In this document: positions 31,837 to 40,735 of the stretch, piece by piece
How positions within the stretch are numbered: position 1 is the first letter of the stretch
Layout of the letters: every line of letters starts with the position of its first letter
Source of the DNA: Roseovarius sp. MMSF_3359
GTDB taxonomy: Bacteria; Pseudomonadota; Alphaproteobacteria; Rhodobacterales; Rhodobacteraceae
Reading direction: 5' to 3'
Assembly: GCF_030733385.1 (NCBI RefSeq)
Contig: NZ_JASHJC010000006.1
Location: 186,001 to 250,000, forward strand
Length of the DNA: 64,000 nucleotides
Translations under genes and position numbers: made by a program
The notes under the pieces: model-generated
Seen by the model: the letters and a program-made list of their open reading frames with translations, nothing else
The model's database searches: none
What the model was told of the DNA's origin: nothing

Positions 31837-32996
31837 GCTCCGCACCTCCAGACGTAGTCGTCGACGATGCGAATGACTTCTTTTTCCTGAAGTCCCTTCT
31901 TTGCTGAGAAGAAGGCCTTTCGACGGGCGCTATCGCTTTCTCCATCGGACAACGCATGGCGGGTGCAGAACTCTTTCCAGATGTCAGTAGACACGCAATT
32001 GCGATTGTCGGGGAACATGTCGCCGTGTTGCTTGGTGCCGTGGTGTGCGAGAGCATCGTCCAGTGCCTGCAAGGCAATCTTCTGCTGACCCGTGATTTTT
32101 ATTGTTTTGGCTACGGGGTCGGTTTGTTCAACGACCGCTGACGTGACCTTGTCTCCATCCTCATCAATGCCGATTTCGACGCCGCGAAGGGTATAGGCAA
32201 AGACTTGTCCCGTCGGCATGTCCCGCTGCTTGCGGGTCTCCGCCATAATGACGTTGCCCGAGCGTGTGAGTTCGATTTCTGTATCCACTGCAGCCCTTAG
32301 GCTGCCGCTGCCGCGTGCACCCTTGCTGGTGTCCTTACCCGAGTGGTGGATAACCATGATATGAGCGCCGGTTTGGGCGCGGATGAAGTCGATGTTTCTG
32401 ACGAATGCCCCCATATCCTTGGCGGTGTTTTCATCGCCTGTCCCCATGCTACGTGCCAGGGTGTCGATCACAATTAGGGGGATGTCATCAAGTCGCTCAA
32501 GAGCACTAACAAGGGCAGTTGCATCGCCCTTTGCGCAGAGATCCAGGGCTGTTGGCAGGAGTAAGAATTCCCCATTCCCTTCAATGCTTTGAATGAGTTC
32601 AGGTTGGTCAAGCCGTATCGCCTCAATGCGGTTATTGATGCCATACCCGCCTTCACCGGCTATGTAGAGTACCGGACCATTTGATCCCTCGTTCACCCCA
32701 CCAATGAGATGCCCGTGCCAAGGCCTTCCAGCGGCCACATGCATGGCCAGATCCAGAGCGAAGAAGGTCTTCCCAACATTACTTTCTCCGTAGACCACGC
32801 TCACCGTTTCTCGGTCGATCCACCCTTTCACCAGGTATCGCGACTTGATGACCGGCCTGATGCTGGAGATAGGCTCTAGAGCCCTGCGCAGGGCGCTTGC
32901 ACGCTTAGGAAGTTCTGGTGCGATATATACAGGCGCGCTGCCCACCTCTTTGAGGTGCGCTGTATCTTGTGCATGGAGGCCATCGAACGAAGTCAC
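31833..32996 (-). CDS. RepA-type AAA ATPase / helicase
   Basis: A 387-residue ATPase of the RecA-like RepA/DnaB-type family. The Walker A is YGESNVGKT (residues 69-77), Walker B is PLIVIDTLA, and later VIHHSGKD and GSGSLRAAVDTEIEL motifs match hexameric plasmid/phage replicative helicases. A C-terminal winged-helix-like region (after residue ~300) may bind DNA. It lies third in the leftward operon after AlpA-like and hypothetical genes, and is followed by an iteron-like array. It probably drives replication of the excised element. Confidence 0.8.
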   Translation of the reverse strand: MTSFDGLHAQDTAHLKEVGSAPVYIAPELPKRASALRRALEPISSIRPVIKSRYLVKGWIDRETVSVVYGESNVGKTFFALDLAMHVAAGRPWHGHLIGGVNEGSNGPVLYIAGEGGYGINNRIEAIRLDQPELIQSIEGNGEFLLLPTALDLCAKGDATALVSALERLDDIPLIVIDTLARSMGTGDENTAKDMGAFVRNIDFIRAQTGAHIMVIHHSGKDTSKGARGSGSLRAAVDTEIELTRSGNVIMAETRKQRDMPTGQVFAYTLRGVEIGIDEDGDKVTSAVVEQTDPVAKTIKITGQQKIALQALDDALAHHGTKQHGDMFPDNRNCVSTDIWKEFCTRHALSDGESDSARRKAFFSAKKGLQEKEVIRIVDDYVWRCGA

Positions 32997-33394
32997 GCGG
33001 CTTTCCTCCCCGTGACATGGTCCAGAAATGCAAGCTGTCGATCCGCATGCATCCGATTGAACGCTGCGAGACAGTAGGCATCAAGTTCCTCTTCGGAAGC
33101 CAGGTCAGCCCAATGTGCCGCCTGATCCATCTCAGAGAACAACGCCACTTGAGGCATGCCAGCCCCCTCAGGAAGAACTGCACCTGCAGTCAACTCAGCT
33201 TGGTGAGGGGGGAGTGACTTCAATGCTGCGTACGCGATTGCAGCACGCTCTTCGTCCTTGAGGCGAACGGACCAGACGCCCGACAGCTTGACCCAGGAGT
33301 TGAAATCACCCAGGTGGAGGGCAAAACCCAGCACTTTAGCTGCCTTCCTGTGTTCTTCAGACACGGCTGCACTGAAATGAGACGTGCTTCTCAT
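32993..33394 (-). CDS. Hypothetical protein between AlpA and RepA
   Basis: A 133-residue helical protein (EEHRKAAKVLGFALHLGDFN, ERAAIAYAALKSLPPHQAEL). No domain recognised. It ends in a four-base overlap with the RepA gene and directly abuts the AlpA-like gene, so it belongs to the replication operon. Could be a replication accessory factor by position. Confidence 0.55.
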   Translation of the reverse strand: MRSTSHFSAAVSEEHRKAAKVLGFALHLGDFNSWVKLSGVWSVRLKDEERAAIAYAALKSLPPHQAELTAGAVLPEGAGMPQVALFSEMDQAAHWADLASEEELDAYCLAAFNRMHADRQLAFLDHVTGRKAA

Positions 33395-33595
33395 TTAGGC
33401 GGCCTCACGCTGAGCTTTTGCTTCTTCGATGGCGGCGGCAATTTCTGATAAGGACCATCTGGTCATGCCGCCGATTTTCACGGGTTGGGGAATGGTTCCG
33501 TCAGACACGCGACGCCATACCGTGGCGACGCTGCAGCCATAAGCGGCTGCCGTGTCCTTTACCGAAACCAGTCTGTCAAAAGACTGTGGGGCCAT
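33395..33595 (-). CDS. AlpA-like HTH regulator / excisionase
   Basis: A 66-residue protein with one MerR/AlpA-type helix-turn-helix: LVSVKDTAAAYGCSVATVWR, then RVSDGTIPQPVKIGGMTRW. AlpA-family proteins activate excision or control the integrase of P4-type satellites and islands. GAGG lies 8 bases before the ATG at 33595. It is the first gene of the leftward replication operon and probably binds the CGGAC-CA-GTCCG dyad in its own promoter. Confidence 0.75.
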   Translation of the reverse strand: MAPQSFDRLVSVKDTAAAYGCSVATVWRRVSDGTIPQPVKIGGMTRWSLSEIAAAIEEAKAQREAA

Positions 33596-33639
33596 TTTCA
33601 ACACCTCGCGGTTGGTTGCGACATGTTGATAGAATCTCA

Positions 33640-33668
33640 GTTAAAAATTAGGCGGACCAGTCCGTCAA
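33640..33668 (-). promoter_or_regulatory. Promoter with internal dyad for the AlpA-rep operon
   Basis: On the minus strand TTGACG (33668-33663) and TTTAAC (33645-33640) are 17 bases apart and form a sigma-70-like promoter. A perfect dyad CGGAC-CA-GTCCG (33653-33664) lies between and overlapping the -35 box, a natural repressor site for the AlpA-like protein or the XRE repressor. The -10 match is only moderate. Confidence 0.45.
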
Positions 33669-33724
33669 ATCAGGCCATCTCGGCGTTTAATGCAGCGAAA
33701 ACCACAAACTAGCGGCATTAATGG

Positions 33725-34411
33725 CTAATAATCGTACGGCGCTTCTGGTCGCCTACCTTTTTGGTTCCACTCGGCGGGCCGTTTGCTTAATTCAATATCG
33801 CGCGCTCGATCCCGATTGACGTTAAGGTTCTGTTGAATCCAAGAAACTCGCTCAACAACCGTTGGACGTTGAAGTACTTTTTCCAACATCAGAGCGATGT
33901 AAAACTTTTCGTATGCCGCTTCAATTTCGGCGCGCGTAGACAAGCTGTACCCCACGGGAATACTTGGAGTAAGGTCGACATCCTTAGTTAATTCACGAAA
34001 AGCATCTTCGGCAAAATCGACATCTATGTAAATTGTCCAACCTTCTACCAACTCAATGTTCCGATTCTGGCGAAGAAGGAAGTTACGTTTAGGCACAGTG
34101 CCTTCTGCCAAATCTGGGAAAAGAAACTGTTTTAGGAGATCAGCGGGAAATAATTGCCACCCGGCATTCTCTCCGTCGAAATTAGCAACTTCCAAATATT
34201 TCGTACGCTCTAAAATCGCATCAACGACCAAGTCTTTCCGTTTTCGCTCCCACGAACCAAACGATCCATCTCTATCTTGTCCCTGCCAAATGCCAAGAGC
34301 ATTTTGGACCACTTTCCAAAAATGGCTGAGTTCGAGGAAGCGCCGCCAGTACCCACCCTCATCATCACTGTGACTGTACAGTCGAAGTTGCAACTCTATC
34401 GGATCAGGCAT
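33725..34411 (-). CDS. Hypothetical cargo protein next to the integrase
   Basis: A 228-residue, AT-rich gene for a soluble protein rich in Trp and acidic residues (GIWQGQDRDGSFGSWERKRK, ELVEGWTIYIDVDFAEDAF). The C-terminus is basic. No domain recognised. GAGGG lies 8 bases before the ATG at 34411, preferred over the in-frame GTG six codons upstream. Its position beside the integrase is a common slot for variable cargo such as defence genes. Confidence 0.5.
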   Translation of the reverse strand: MPDPIELQLRLYSHSDDEGGYWRRFLELSHFWKVVQNALGIWQGQDRDGSFGSWERKRKDLVVDAILERTKYLEVANFDGENAGWQLFPADLLKQFLFPDLAEGTVPKRNFLLRQNRNIELVEGWTIYIDVDFAEDAFRELTKDVDLTPSIPVGYSLSTRAEIEAAYEKFYIALMLEKVLQRPTVVERVSWIQQNLNVNRDRARDIELSKRPAEWNQKGRRPEAPYDY

Positions 34412-34465
34412 TCTTGTAACCCTCGGCACATGTTTGTGCTCTGTTCCAGTGCCTTACATTTCCAC

Positions 34466-35665
34466 TCATCGCACCATCCTTACAACTTCACCGGATTTGC
34501 CAAAAGCGAACTGACCCCAGGTAGCCATCAAACTACGGCGGCGCTCAAAGAAATCGCTTCGCGCATAGGCGCGCTCGGTTTCGTTTCCGATTGCGTGGGC
34601 CAAAGAGGCTTCTGCAACCTCTCGGTCGGCATGCGCGCTTTCGCTGCACCAATCGCGGAAAGTCGACCGGAATCCATGAACGGTAAACCCCTCGCGCTTC
34701 ATGCGCTTTAGCAGGGACTTAAAGACCATGACCGATTGCTCTCGGGTTGCGCCGCGCTTGTCGCGAGACGCTGCTGGGAAAACAAAATCAGCATCAAGGC
34801 CACGCATTCCCTCCAGTACTTCTATGGCCTCCTCAGAGAGTGGCACACGATGTTCCAGGCCGCGTTTCATCCGGTCAGCCGGTACGGTCCAGATCCTCTC
34901 ATCGAAATCAATCTCTGACCACCTGGCCCCGCGTGCTTCGCCTGACCTGGCTGCGGTTAGGATGATGAACTGCAATGTCCTGGCTGAAACACTCTCGCGC
35001 TCGGATAGCTGACCCATAAACTCAGGCAGGTGTTCCCATTTCATAGCCGCCATATGCGCTGCACGACGCTTTACGGTAGGCAAGGACTTCGTAAGCCCGT
35101 CCACTGGATTGGGGTTCGGGTATTGGCCAGCACCTCTTGCCCAATCGAACACCGTCGAAAGGCGTTGCTTAAGTCTCTTGGCGGTTTCATGGCGCTCAAC
35201 CCAAATCGGCCCCAGGACATCGAGCACATCTGCGCTTGTGATTGACTCAATCGGGCGGCTGCCAAATCGCGTGTTGGCATGCTTATCGACAGTGCTCCAC
35301 CAGGTCTGCGCATGTTTCTCGTTCCGCCAAGTCGGCAGAAGTCCCTCGTAGACGCGTTTCGCTGCTTCCTCGAATGTCAGCATCTCGCGCTTACGCTCAT
35401 CCAAAGGGTTCACGCCCTTACGTGCAAGCAGCCGAAGAGGGGATGCTTCTTCACGTGCCTTTGCCAACGAAACATCCGCAATCGACCCAAGGCCAATCTC
35501 GACCCGGTAGGGGTTTCCGCTCGCAGTACGCCTTCCCTTGATTGTTGTTCTGAGTATCCAGGATTTCGTACCACCAGGGGCGACGCAGAGATATAAACCC
35601 AACCCATCGCTGTACATGCCCGGCTCTTTGGCCGTCTGAACCTTTCTGGCAGTCAAGTTGTTCAT
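34466..35665 (-). CDS. int: Tyrosine-type integrase (DUF4102/P4-like)
   Basis: A 399-residue site-specific recombinase. The N-terminal DUF4102 arm-binding domain (YSDGLGLYLCVAPGGTKSWI) is followed by a SAM-like core-binding domain (residues ~95-190). The catalytic domain has Arg in AARSGEARGARW, H-x-x-R in HGFRSTFRDW, a second His in AHAIGN and the nucleophile Tyr in ERAYARSDFFERRR. It lies at the right end, reading inward from attR. Two 12-bp arm-type repeats overlap its upstream region, which implies self-regulation. It is expected to recombine attL and attR at the tRNA-Ala gene. Confidence 0.92.
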   Translation of the reverse strand: MNNLTARKVQTAKEPGMYSDGLGLYLCVAPGGTKSWILRTTIKGRRTASGNPYRVEIGLGSIADVSLAKAREEASPLRLLARKGVNPLDERKREMLTFEEAAKRVYEGLLPTWRNEKHAQTWWSTVDKHANTRFGSRPIESITSADVLDVLGPIWVERHETAKRLKQRLSTVFDWARGAGQYPNPNPVDGLTKSLPTVKRRAAHMAAMKWEHLPEFMGQLSERESVSARTLQFIILTAARSGEARGARWSEIDFDERIWTVPADRMKRGLEHRVPLSEEAIEVLEGMRGLDADFVFPAASRDKRGATREQSVMVFKSLLKRMKREGFTVHGFRSTFRDWCSESAHADREVAEASLAHAIGNETERAYARSDFFERRRSLMATWGQFAFGKSGEVVRMVR

Positions 35666-35668
35666 CTG

Positions 35669-35692
35669 TTTTCCCGCCGATTTTCCCACCAC
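35669..35692 (+). repeat. Right arm-type integrase site candidate (two 12-bp units)
   Basis: TTTTCCCGCCGA and TTTTCCCACCAC in tandem, matching the pair at 15821-15844 in the same orientation. They lie 4 bases upstream of the integrase start codon and about 120 bases inside attR. Confidence 0.45.
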
Positions 35693-35811
35693 AAAATATA
35701 GGATTGATTGCGACGGGCTGCAACGATTTGCGATAGAGATTACAGCAGAGTCTTTGAATCTAAGTATAAATTGGAATGACGTGAAACGGTCTGCGACATC
35801 GGTTATACGGA

Positions 35812-35825
35812 CCTAGGCTCCACCA
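35812..35825 (+). repeat. attR: direct repeat of the tRNA-Ala 3' end
   Basis: CCTAGGCTCCACCA, identical to the last 14 bases of the tRNA gene at 15755-15768. No other tRNA sequence is present here, so this is the element's right junction and not a second tRNA. Confidence 0.85.
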
Positions 35826-35938
35826 AATCTCAAAAATAATCCAGAGAATCGCTCGCGGACGCTGTCAGTTGCGCTATGCGTAGCGCCTTTGTCGCGCTCA
35901 ACGCACACGGTGCGGGAAGAGCCACCAAGACGGGCGCG

Positions 35939-36565
35939 TCAATCGTCCTGCCACCCCGCATCCCGGTGCGTGCCGTCGCAATAGGGTTTGTTGCCCGACA
36001 ACCCGCAACGGCAGAGAACATATTTCTTCGACGACATCCCCTGGCCCTGCGCACCCACCGGCGATTTGACGTTCTGCACCCAATAGGGGCCATTCTTTTC
36101 GATGGTGACGTCACACCGCTCCGCCAGACGATGTTCGCGCGCGCCGTCCGGGCGTTTCAGCGCAAGCGCGCCCGAGGGGCAGGCGGTGATCACCGCTTCG
36201 ACCTCGGCCACCGCTCCCTTGTCAGGCTGGACCCAGGGTTTTTGCTCGGGGTTGAAGATGTGACTGGCCAGGCGCCCACACTCGGCGGCATGGGAACAGA
36301 GCAGTGGGTTATAGGTCACTGTCACCTCGGCCCCCTCATAGGTCAGCAGTTTGTCGGGGCCTGCGGGCTCACCACCGCGGCTTTCGAAACCGGCCTCCTT
36401 ATGGCTGCCATCGCAGAAGGGTTTCATCTCGGATCGGCCACAGCGACACAGCGCCATCACTTCCTTGATCTCGATCTCGGCACCATCGGGTCCGACCATG
36501 CGTCGGATGCCCTTGGCGACCAGCGGGCCGTTTTCGCGTTCTTCAATTACCGGGTCTTCGCTCAT
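35939..36565 (-). CDS. CDGSH iron-sulfur protein with divergent Fer4-type domain
   Basis: A 208-residue protein with two CDGSH-type cluster motifs. The first is CRCGRSEMKPFCDGSH near residues 38-55, and the second CRCGLSGNKPYCDGTH near the C-terminus; each would bind a 2Fe-2S cluster through three Cys and one His. Between them lies a Fer4_19-like segment (CSHAAECGRLASHIFNPEQK, then ITACPSGAL). It is a probable electron carrier of unknown partner. GGGAG lies about 8 bases before the ATG at 36565. Confidence 0.82.
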   Translation of the reverse strand: MSEDPVIEERENGPLVAKGIRRMVGPDGAEIEIKEVMALCRCGRSEMKPFCDGSHKEAGFESRGGEPAGPDKLLTYEGAEVTVTYNPLLCSHAAECGRLASHIFNPEQKPWVQPDKGAVAEVEAVITACPSGALALKRPDGAREHRLAERCDVTIEKNGPYWVQNVKSPVGAQGQGMSSKKYVLCRCGLSGNKPYCDGTHRDAGWQDD

Positions 36566-36630
36566 CTGGACACTCCCTGATTCTCCCGAAAGTGTAGCCC
36601 GAACGCCTGATGGCGCCAAAACCGCGGCAC

Positions 36631-37608
36631 CTAGAGCGCGCGCGCCAGCCTGTCCATCACGCCCACCAGTTCGGCACTGATCCCCGGCTCCGACAGGGCA
36701 TGACCCGCCACCGGGATCATCCTCAGATCGGCCTTTTTGCCCCAGGCCTGCGCCAACCGGTAGGCGGTACGTGGCGGGCAGATCATGTCGTATCTACCCT
36801 GAACAATCGTGCCGGGGATATGGGCGATCCGGCTCACCTGATCCAGGATCTGCCCGTCGTATTCGAGAAACCCGCCATGGGTGAAATAGTGGTTTTCGAG
36901 CCGTGAAAACGCGCGCGCATAATCCGCCGGGCTGTCGCCGCTGGTGCCGTTGGAATGCACGGTCGCCACGGCGTTTTCCCAGGCTGCCCACGCCTTGGCA
37001 TAGGTCGTCTCGGTCGCCCGGTCGCCAGAAAAGAGCCGCCTGTGATAGGCCGCGATCATGTCGCCGCGCTCGTCTTCGGGGATCAACTCCTGAAACCGGT
37101 CCCAGGTTTCGGGCCAGAACTGCCCGGCAGCCCCGCCATAGAACCACTCAAGCTCGGCCTGCGTCATCATGAAGACACCGCGCAGCACAAGCTGGTTGAC
37201 CCGGTCCGGATGCGCCTGCGCATAGATCAGCGCGAGCGTCGCACCCCAGCTTCCGCCGAACACGGTCCAGGTCTCGATCCCGAAACGCTGGCGAATATGC
37301 TCGATATCGGCCACCAGGTGCCATGTCGTATTGGCCTCCACGCTGGCATGGGGCTTCGACCGGCCACACCCGCGCTGATCGAAAAGTACGATGCGATAGA
37401 CCGCTGGATCGAAATAGCGCCGCATCGCCGGGCTGCACCCGCCGCCTGGCCCGCCATGCAGCACGACAACCGCTTTACCTTCGGGGTTGCCCGATTGCTC
37501 CACATAAATCTTGTGCCCGTCGCCCACATCCATCATTTGCCGGTCGAAAGGTTCGATCGGCGGGTAGAGATACTGGACTGCGCTCTTTTGGCCTGAGAAT
37601 TTGTCCAT
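36631..37608 (-). CDS. pip: Proline iminopeptidase
   Basis: A 325-residue alpha/beta hydrolase of family S33 that removes N-terminal proline from peptides. [13 protein letters not shown] supplies the oxyanion region, FDQRGCGRS is the family strand, and [13 protein letters not shown] is the nucleophile elbow. The catalytic His is in PVAGHAL near the C-terminus. The N-terminal YPPIEPF start is typical of the Pip branch. It is divergent from ubiG with 49 bases between the start codons. Confidence 0.9.
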   Translation of the reverse strand: MDKFSGQKSAVQYLYPPIEPFDRQMMDVGDGHKIYVEQSGNPEGKAVVVLHGGPGGGCSPAMRRYFDPAVYRIVLFDQRGCGRSKPHASVEANTTWHLVADIEHIRQRFGIETWTVFGGSWGATLALIYAQAHPDRVNQLVLRGVFMMTQAELEWFYGGAAGQFWPETWDRFQELIPEDERGDMIAAYHRRLFSGDRATETTYAKAWAAWENAVATVHSNGTSGDSPADYARAFSRLENHYFTHGGFLEYDGQILDQVSRIAHIPGTIVQGRYDMICPPRTAYRLAQAWGKKADLRMIPVAGHALSEPGISAELVGVMDRLARAL

Positions 37609-37657
37609 GATCGTCCTATATAACGGGCAACACCATCAAGAACCTATGGAGAGCAGA

Positions 37658-38404
37658 ATGCAAGCCGCTCAGACAACGATTGATCCCGCCGAGATCGCCA
37701 AGTTCGAAGCGATGGCCGCCGAATGGTGGGATCCGACCGGCAAGTTCAAGCCGCTGCACATGCTCAACCCGTGCCGGCTGGACTATATCACAGCGCAGAT
37801 CGCCGCGGAATTCGATCGCGATCTGTCGGGGCCGGTGCCGTTCAAAGGGCTGCGCATTCTCGACATTGGCTGCGGCGGCGGATTGCTGAGCGAACCGATG
37901 GCCCGGCTGGGCGCCGAGGTGGTTGGCGCGGATGCCGCCGAACGCAACATCCCCGTGGCAAAGGTCCACGCCGAACAATCCGGCCTGACCATCGACTATC
38001 GCCACACCACCGCCGAAGCGATGGCGGAGGCCGGGGAACAGTTCGATGCGGTGCTGAACATGGAGGTGGTCGAACATGTGGCCGATCCACTGGCCTACCT
38101 GACCGCGTGTCAGCAATTGCTGCGCCCCGGGGGCATCCACATCTGCTCGACCATCAACCGCAACGCCAAGAGCTTTGCGATGGCCATTGTCGGCGCGGAA
38201 TATGTCATGCGCTGGCTGCCCAAGGGAACCCATGAATGGAACAAGTTCATCACGCCCGATGAGCTTTATGATTTGCTGAAAAACGCCGGGTTAGAGCCTG
38301 TTGATCGCAAGGGATTCGTGTTCAACCCGGTCCTGTGGTCCTGGTCCCTGTCGCCGCGCGACCTGAGCGTCAATTACGTGACGGCCAGCCTCAAGCCCGC
38401 CTGA
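37658..38404 (+). CDS. ubiG: Ubiquinone biosynthesis O-methyltransferase UbiG
   Basis: A 248-residue SAM-dependent enzyme that performs both O-methylations in ubiquinone synthesis. The N-terminal [20 protein letters not shown] and [12 protein letters not shown] blocks are UbiG-specific. Motif I is [14 protein letters not shown], and EVVEHVADP is the acidic loop. The C-terminal [11 protein letters not shown] is also conserved. GGAGAGC lies 6 bases before the ATG at 37658; an ATG four codons earlier is less likely. Confidence 0.93.
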   Translation: MQAAQTTIDPAEIAKFEAMAAEWWDPTGKFKPLHMLNPCRLDYITAQIAAEFDRDLSGPVPFKGLRILDIGCGGGLLSEPMARLGAEVVGADAAERNIPVAKVHAEQSGLTIDYRHTTAEAMAEAGEQFDAVLNMEVVEHVADPLAYLTACQQLLRPGGIHICSTINRNAKSFAMAIVGAEYVMRWLPKGTHEWNKFITPDELYDLLKNAGLEPVDRKGFVFNPVLWSWSLSPRDLSVNYVTASLKPA

Positions 38405-38411
38405 TCCAATG

Positions 38412-38858
38412 CTATTCCTTGGCTTCTAGCCGCCCGCGCAACTCTCGCATCACCGGCAGGGTGGCGCGCACCTTGTCCTCCCCCAATTCGGCCACCACCT
38501 CCGAGATCATCGGTGTGATCCCGTCAATCGCAGTCTCGCGCGCTTTGCGGCCCGCGGGGCTGATTGCGACCATCTTGCGCCGCGCGTCGTCCCAATCCGG
38601 GCGGATATGGATATACCCGGCCAGTTCCAGCTTGCGCAGCGTGTTGGTCATGGCCCCGCGCGTGACATGAAAGCTCTTGGCAAGCTGCGCCGGGCTGCGT
38701 TCGTCATTGATCCGTGCCAGGTGGTTCAGCACGGAAAAATGTGAGACTTCCATCCCCTTGGGCAACACCCGGCTCAGCCGATTGCGGATCAGTTGATCGT
38801 TGGTCAGGATTTCACTGAACAACGTCACCGCAAGTGAGCTTTTGTTATCGCCAGTCAT
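38412..38858 (-). CDS. MarR-family regulator
   Basis: A 148-residue winged-helix regulator. ERSPAQLAKSFHVTRGAMTN and TLRKLELAGYIHIRPDWDDAR form the recognition helix and wing, with the DxR motif of MarR proteins. Its ATG begins right after the stop of the nitrilase-type gene, so it is cotranscribed with it and with grxC. A role in sensing redox or aromatic compounds would fit the neighbours, but is inference. Confidence 0.82.
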   Translation of the reverse strand: MTGDNKSSLAVTLFSEILTNDQLIRNRLSRVLPKGMEVSHFSVLNHLARINDERSPAQLAKSFHVTRGAMTNTLRKLELAGYIHIRPDWDDARRKMVAISPAGRKARETAIDGITPMISEVVAELGEDKVRATLPVMRELRGRLEAKE

Positions 38859-39698
38859 TCAAAGGCCGCCAAAATCGGTTCCATGCGCCAAAGATGGGAT
38901 GCGCTGCCGTGCTTGTGCCACCTCAGCCGGGTCAAGATCAACGATTTTGATACCCGGCGTCTCACCCGCATCCGCCAAAACCCGTCCCCAAGGGTCTATT
39001 GCAAGGGAATGGCCGTATGTTTGCCGCTCCTTGCCGGCCTGCGACAAATGCGCGCCGGTTTGCGCGGGGGCCAGGACGTAACAGCCGTTTTCAATGGCCC
39101 GGGCGCGCAGCAGGACCTCCCAATGGGCCGCACCGGTGACTGGCGAGAAGGCGGAGGGGACGGTGATGATCCCTGCACCGGCCTGCGCCAATTGCCGGAA
39201 GAGGTGCGGGAAGCGAAGATCGTAACAGATGGTCATGCCGACAGCATGGCCGTCCACATCGCTCAAAACGGCGCGCTCTCCGGGGCGATAACCGGCGGAT
39301 TCGCGATAGGTTTCCGTCTCGGATACCTGTACGTCGAACATGTGTATCTTGTCGTAGCGCGACCTGATCTCACCTTCCGGCGTGATGAGGAAAGACCGGT
39401 TCACAAACCTGCCATCAGGATCATCGGACCTCAGCGCCAGCGACCCGATCAGCAGCCAGACACCCAACCGCGCGGTTTGCTTGCGAAGCGCCGCCAGGGT
39501 GATGTCGTCATCCTCAGTCCGCAACACCGCGGCCTGATGGGTGCGACTGGTCGAGACGCAATTCGTGACCTCGGGGGTCAGGACAAATCGCGCGCCCTTT
39601 CCCGCGGCCTCGTCGATCAGGGATTGTGTGACAGGAAGGTTGCGGGACGGATCATCACTGCTGTTGAGCTGAACAAGGGCCGCACGCAACCGGGTCAT
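38859..39698 (-). CDS. Carbon-nitrogen hydrolase (nitrilase superfamily, Nit1/NIT2 branch)
   Basis: A 279-residue amidase-type enzyme. The catalytic triad is visible as Glu in VLTPEVTN, Lys in RYDKIHMFDV and Cys in MTICYDLRFPHLFR. The DVQVSETETYRES segment is characteristic of the Nit/omega-amidase branch, which hydrolyses deaminated glutathione or 2-oxo acid amides. Its start overlaps the stop of the glutaredoxin gene by four bases, which supports a link with glutathione metabolism. Confidence 0.85.
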   Translation of the reverse strand: MTRLRAALVQLNSSDDPSRNLPVTQSLIDEAAGKGARFVLTPEVTNCVSTSRTHQAAVLRTEDDDITLAALRKQTARLGVWLLIGSLALRSDDPDGRFVNRSFLITPEGEIRSRYDKIHMFDVQVSETETYRESAGYRPGERAVLSDVDGHAVGMTICYDLRFPHLFRQLAQAGAGIITVPSAFSPVTGAAHWEVLLRARAIENGCYVLAPAQTGAHLSQAGKERQTYGHSLAIDPWGRVLADAGETPGIKIVDLDPAEVAQARQRIPSLAHGTDFGGL

Positions 39699-39952
39699 GC
39701 GGCCAGGAGCGCATCCAGCTTGCCTGCGCGCTCCAACGCATAAAGATCGTCGCACCCCCCGACATGCACATCGCCCACGAAAATTTGCGGCACGGTGCGG
39801 CCGCCATTGGCGCGCTGGATCATCTCGGGTTTGCGCGACGGGTTGGACCAGACATTGATCTCCGAGAAATTGACGCCCTTATCTTTCAGAAGACGTTTCG
39901 CCGCGTGGCAAAAGCCGCACATAGGCGAGGTATAGATTTCAACTGGTTTCAT
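39695..39952 (-). CDS. grxC: Glutaredoxin 3
   Basis: An 85-residue thioredoxin-fold protein. The active site is C-G-F-C in YTSPMCGFCHAAKRLL, and the glutathione-binding motifs are TVPQIFV and GGCDDLYAL. It reduces disulfides with glutathione in the cytoplasm. The CGFC variant of the usual CPYC occurs in alphaproteobacterial GrxC. Start set at the ATG at 39952; the GTG one codon upstream is less likely. Confidence 0.9.
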   Translation of the reverse strand: MKPVEIYTSPMCGFCHAAKRLLKDKGVNFSEINVWSNPSRKPEMIQRANGGRTVPQIFVGDVHVGGCDDLYALERAGKLDALLAA

Positions 39953-39988
39953 CACATGAAGTTCCTGTAGCAGATGTTGAACAGGAAC

Positions 39989-40717
39989 TTAGGCATCCCG
40001 GGCCGCCCGCGCTAGGGTGAGAGTGCACACATCTTTGGCACCACTGGACAAACAGGCCTCTGTGGCCGCCGCCAATGTGGCGCCCGATGTCATCACGTCA
40101 TCTATCAGCAGCACAGGCCTGCCTGCCAGGCGATGCCGGCGCTTCGGATGTACGTCGATTGCGTTGGATAGGGTCGAAAACCGCGCATCATGATCGAGCC
40201 CGCCGAGGGATTGCGTGTGGCGCGGCCGAATCAGGAGGTCCGGGCAATGCGACAGGCCCGTCTCTGCGGCGATGCCTTTGGCGAGCAGCGCGGACTGGTT
40301 GTATCGCCGTTTCAACAGACGCATCCAGTGCAGCGGTATCGGCGCGATCAGCATCCCGTCACACAGCAATGGTTTGGCCGCCTGCGCCATCCACACCGAT
40401 GCCGGGCGGACAACATCCTGCCGATCCCCGTGTTTCAGCGCCAGAACCAGCTTACGCGCGTTGTCCCGATAGACGAGCGCAGCGCGTCCCCGGCTCCAGG
40501 GCCGGTCGGTCCTGAGGCAATCGTCACAAATCTCGGCCGCACCCGTCTCCTGCCCCGGCAACGGTACGCCACAGAGATCGCAACAAAGGCCGGAGATGAA
40601 CGGCGTATCGCGCCAGCACGCCCCGCAGAGACCGAAATCACTATCGACATTGACGCTGCAGACCGTACATCGCGGCGGGTAAATCAGGTGCAAGACCGTT
40701 TGAAACCCTACCGCCAT
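39989..40717 (-). CDS. comF: ComF-family phosphoribosyltransferase-like protein
   Basis: A 242-residue protein. An N-terminal zinc-ribbon-like part (YPPRCTVCSVNVD, CGACWRD, CDLCGVPL and CDDCLRTD) is followed by a type I phosphoribosyltransferase fold with VLLIDDVMTSGATLAAA (the PRPP-binding loop). ComF proteins support DNA uptake and replication restart in naturally competent bacteria. The ATG at 40717 begins MAVGFQTVLHLIYPPRC; the open frame extends far upstream only because it runs antisense to the next gene. It is divergent from the methyltransferase gene by 18 bases. Confidence 0.85.
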   Translation of the reverse strand: MAVGFQTVLHLIYPPRCTVCSVNVDSDFGLCGACWRDTPFISGLCCDLCGVPLPGQETGAAEICDDCLRTDRPWSRGRAALVYRDNARKLVLALKHGDRQDVVRPASVWMAQAAKPLLCDGMLIAPIPLHWMRLLKRRYNQSALLAKGIAAETGLSHCPDLLIRPRHTQSLGGLDHDARFSTLSNAIDVHPKRRHRLAGRPVLLIDDVMTSGATLAAATEACLSSGAKDVCTLTLARAARDA

Positions 40718-40735
40718 CGCCCTATTGTCCCCGCC

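Larger units (their letters stand above)
15769..35825. mobile_element. tRNA-Ala-integrated element, phage satellite or reduced prophage (~20 kb)
   Basis: The element lies between direct repeats of the tRNA-Ala 3' end and carries its own tyrosine integrase next to the right repeat. Gene content is phage-type: AlpA-like regulator, RepA-type ATPase, DUF5681 protein, two internal-virion-like proteins, an XRE repressor with divergent promoter, SRAP and an M15 peptidase. No large terminase, portal, major capsid, tail or lysis cassette was found. The composition is more AT-rich and more variable than the flanking core genes. The original attB is restored by joining 15768 to the sequence after 35825. 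A reduced prophage and a phage-inducible satellite are both compatible. Confidence 0.85.

Noticed and set aside
35812..35825. Possible second tRNA-Ala at the right end of the element
   Set aside because: Only the last 14 bases of the tRNA are present; it is the attR copy of the integration core.
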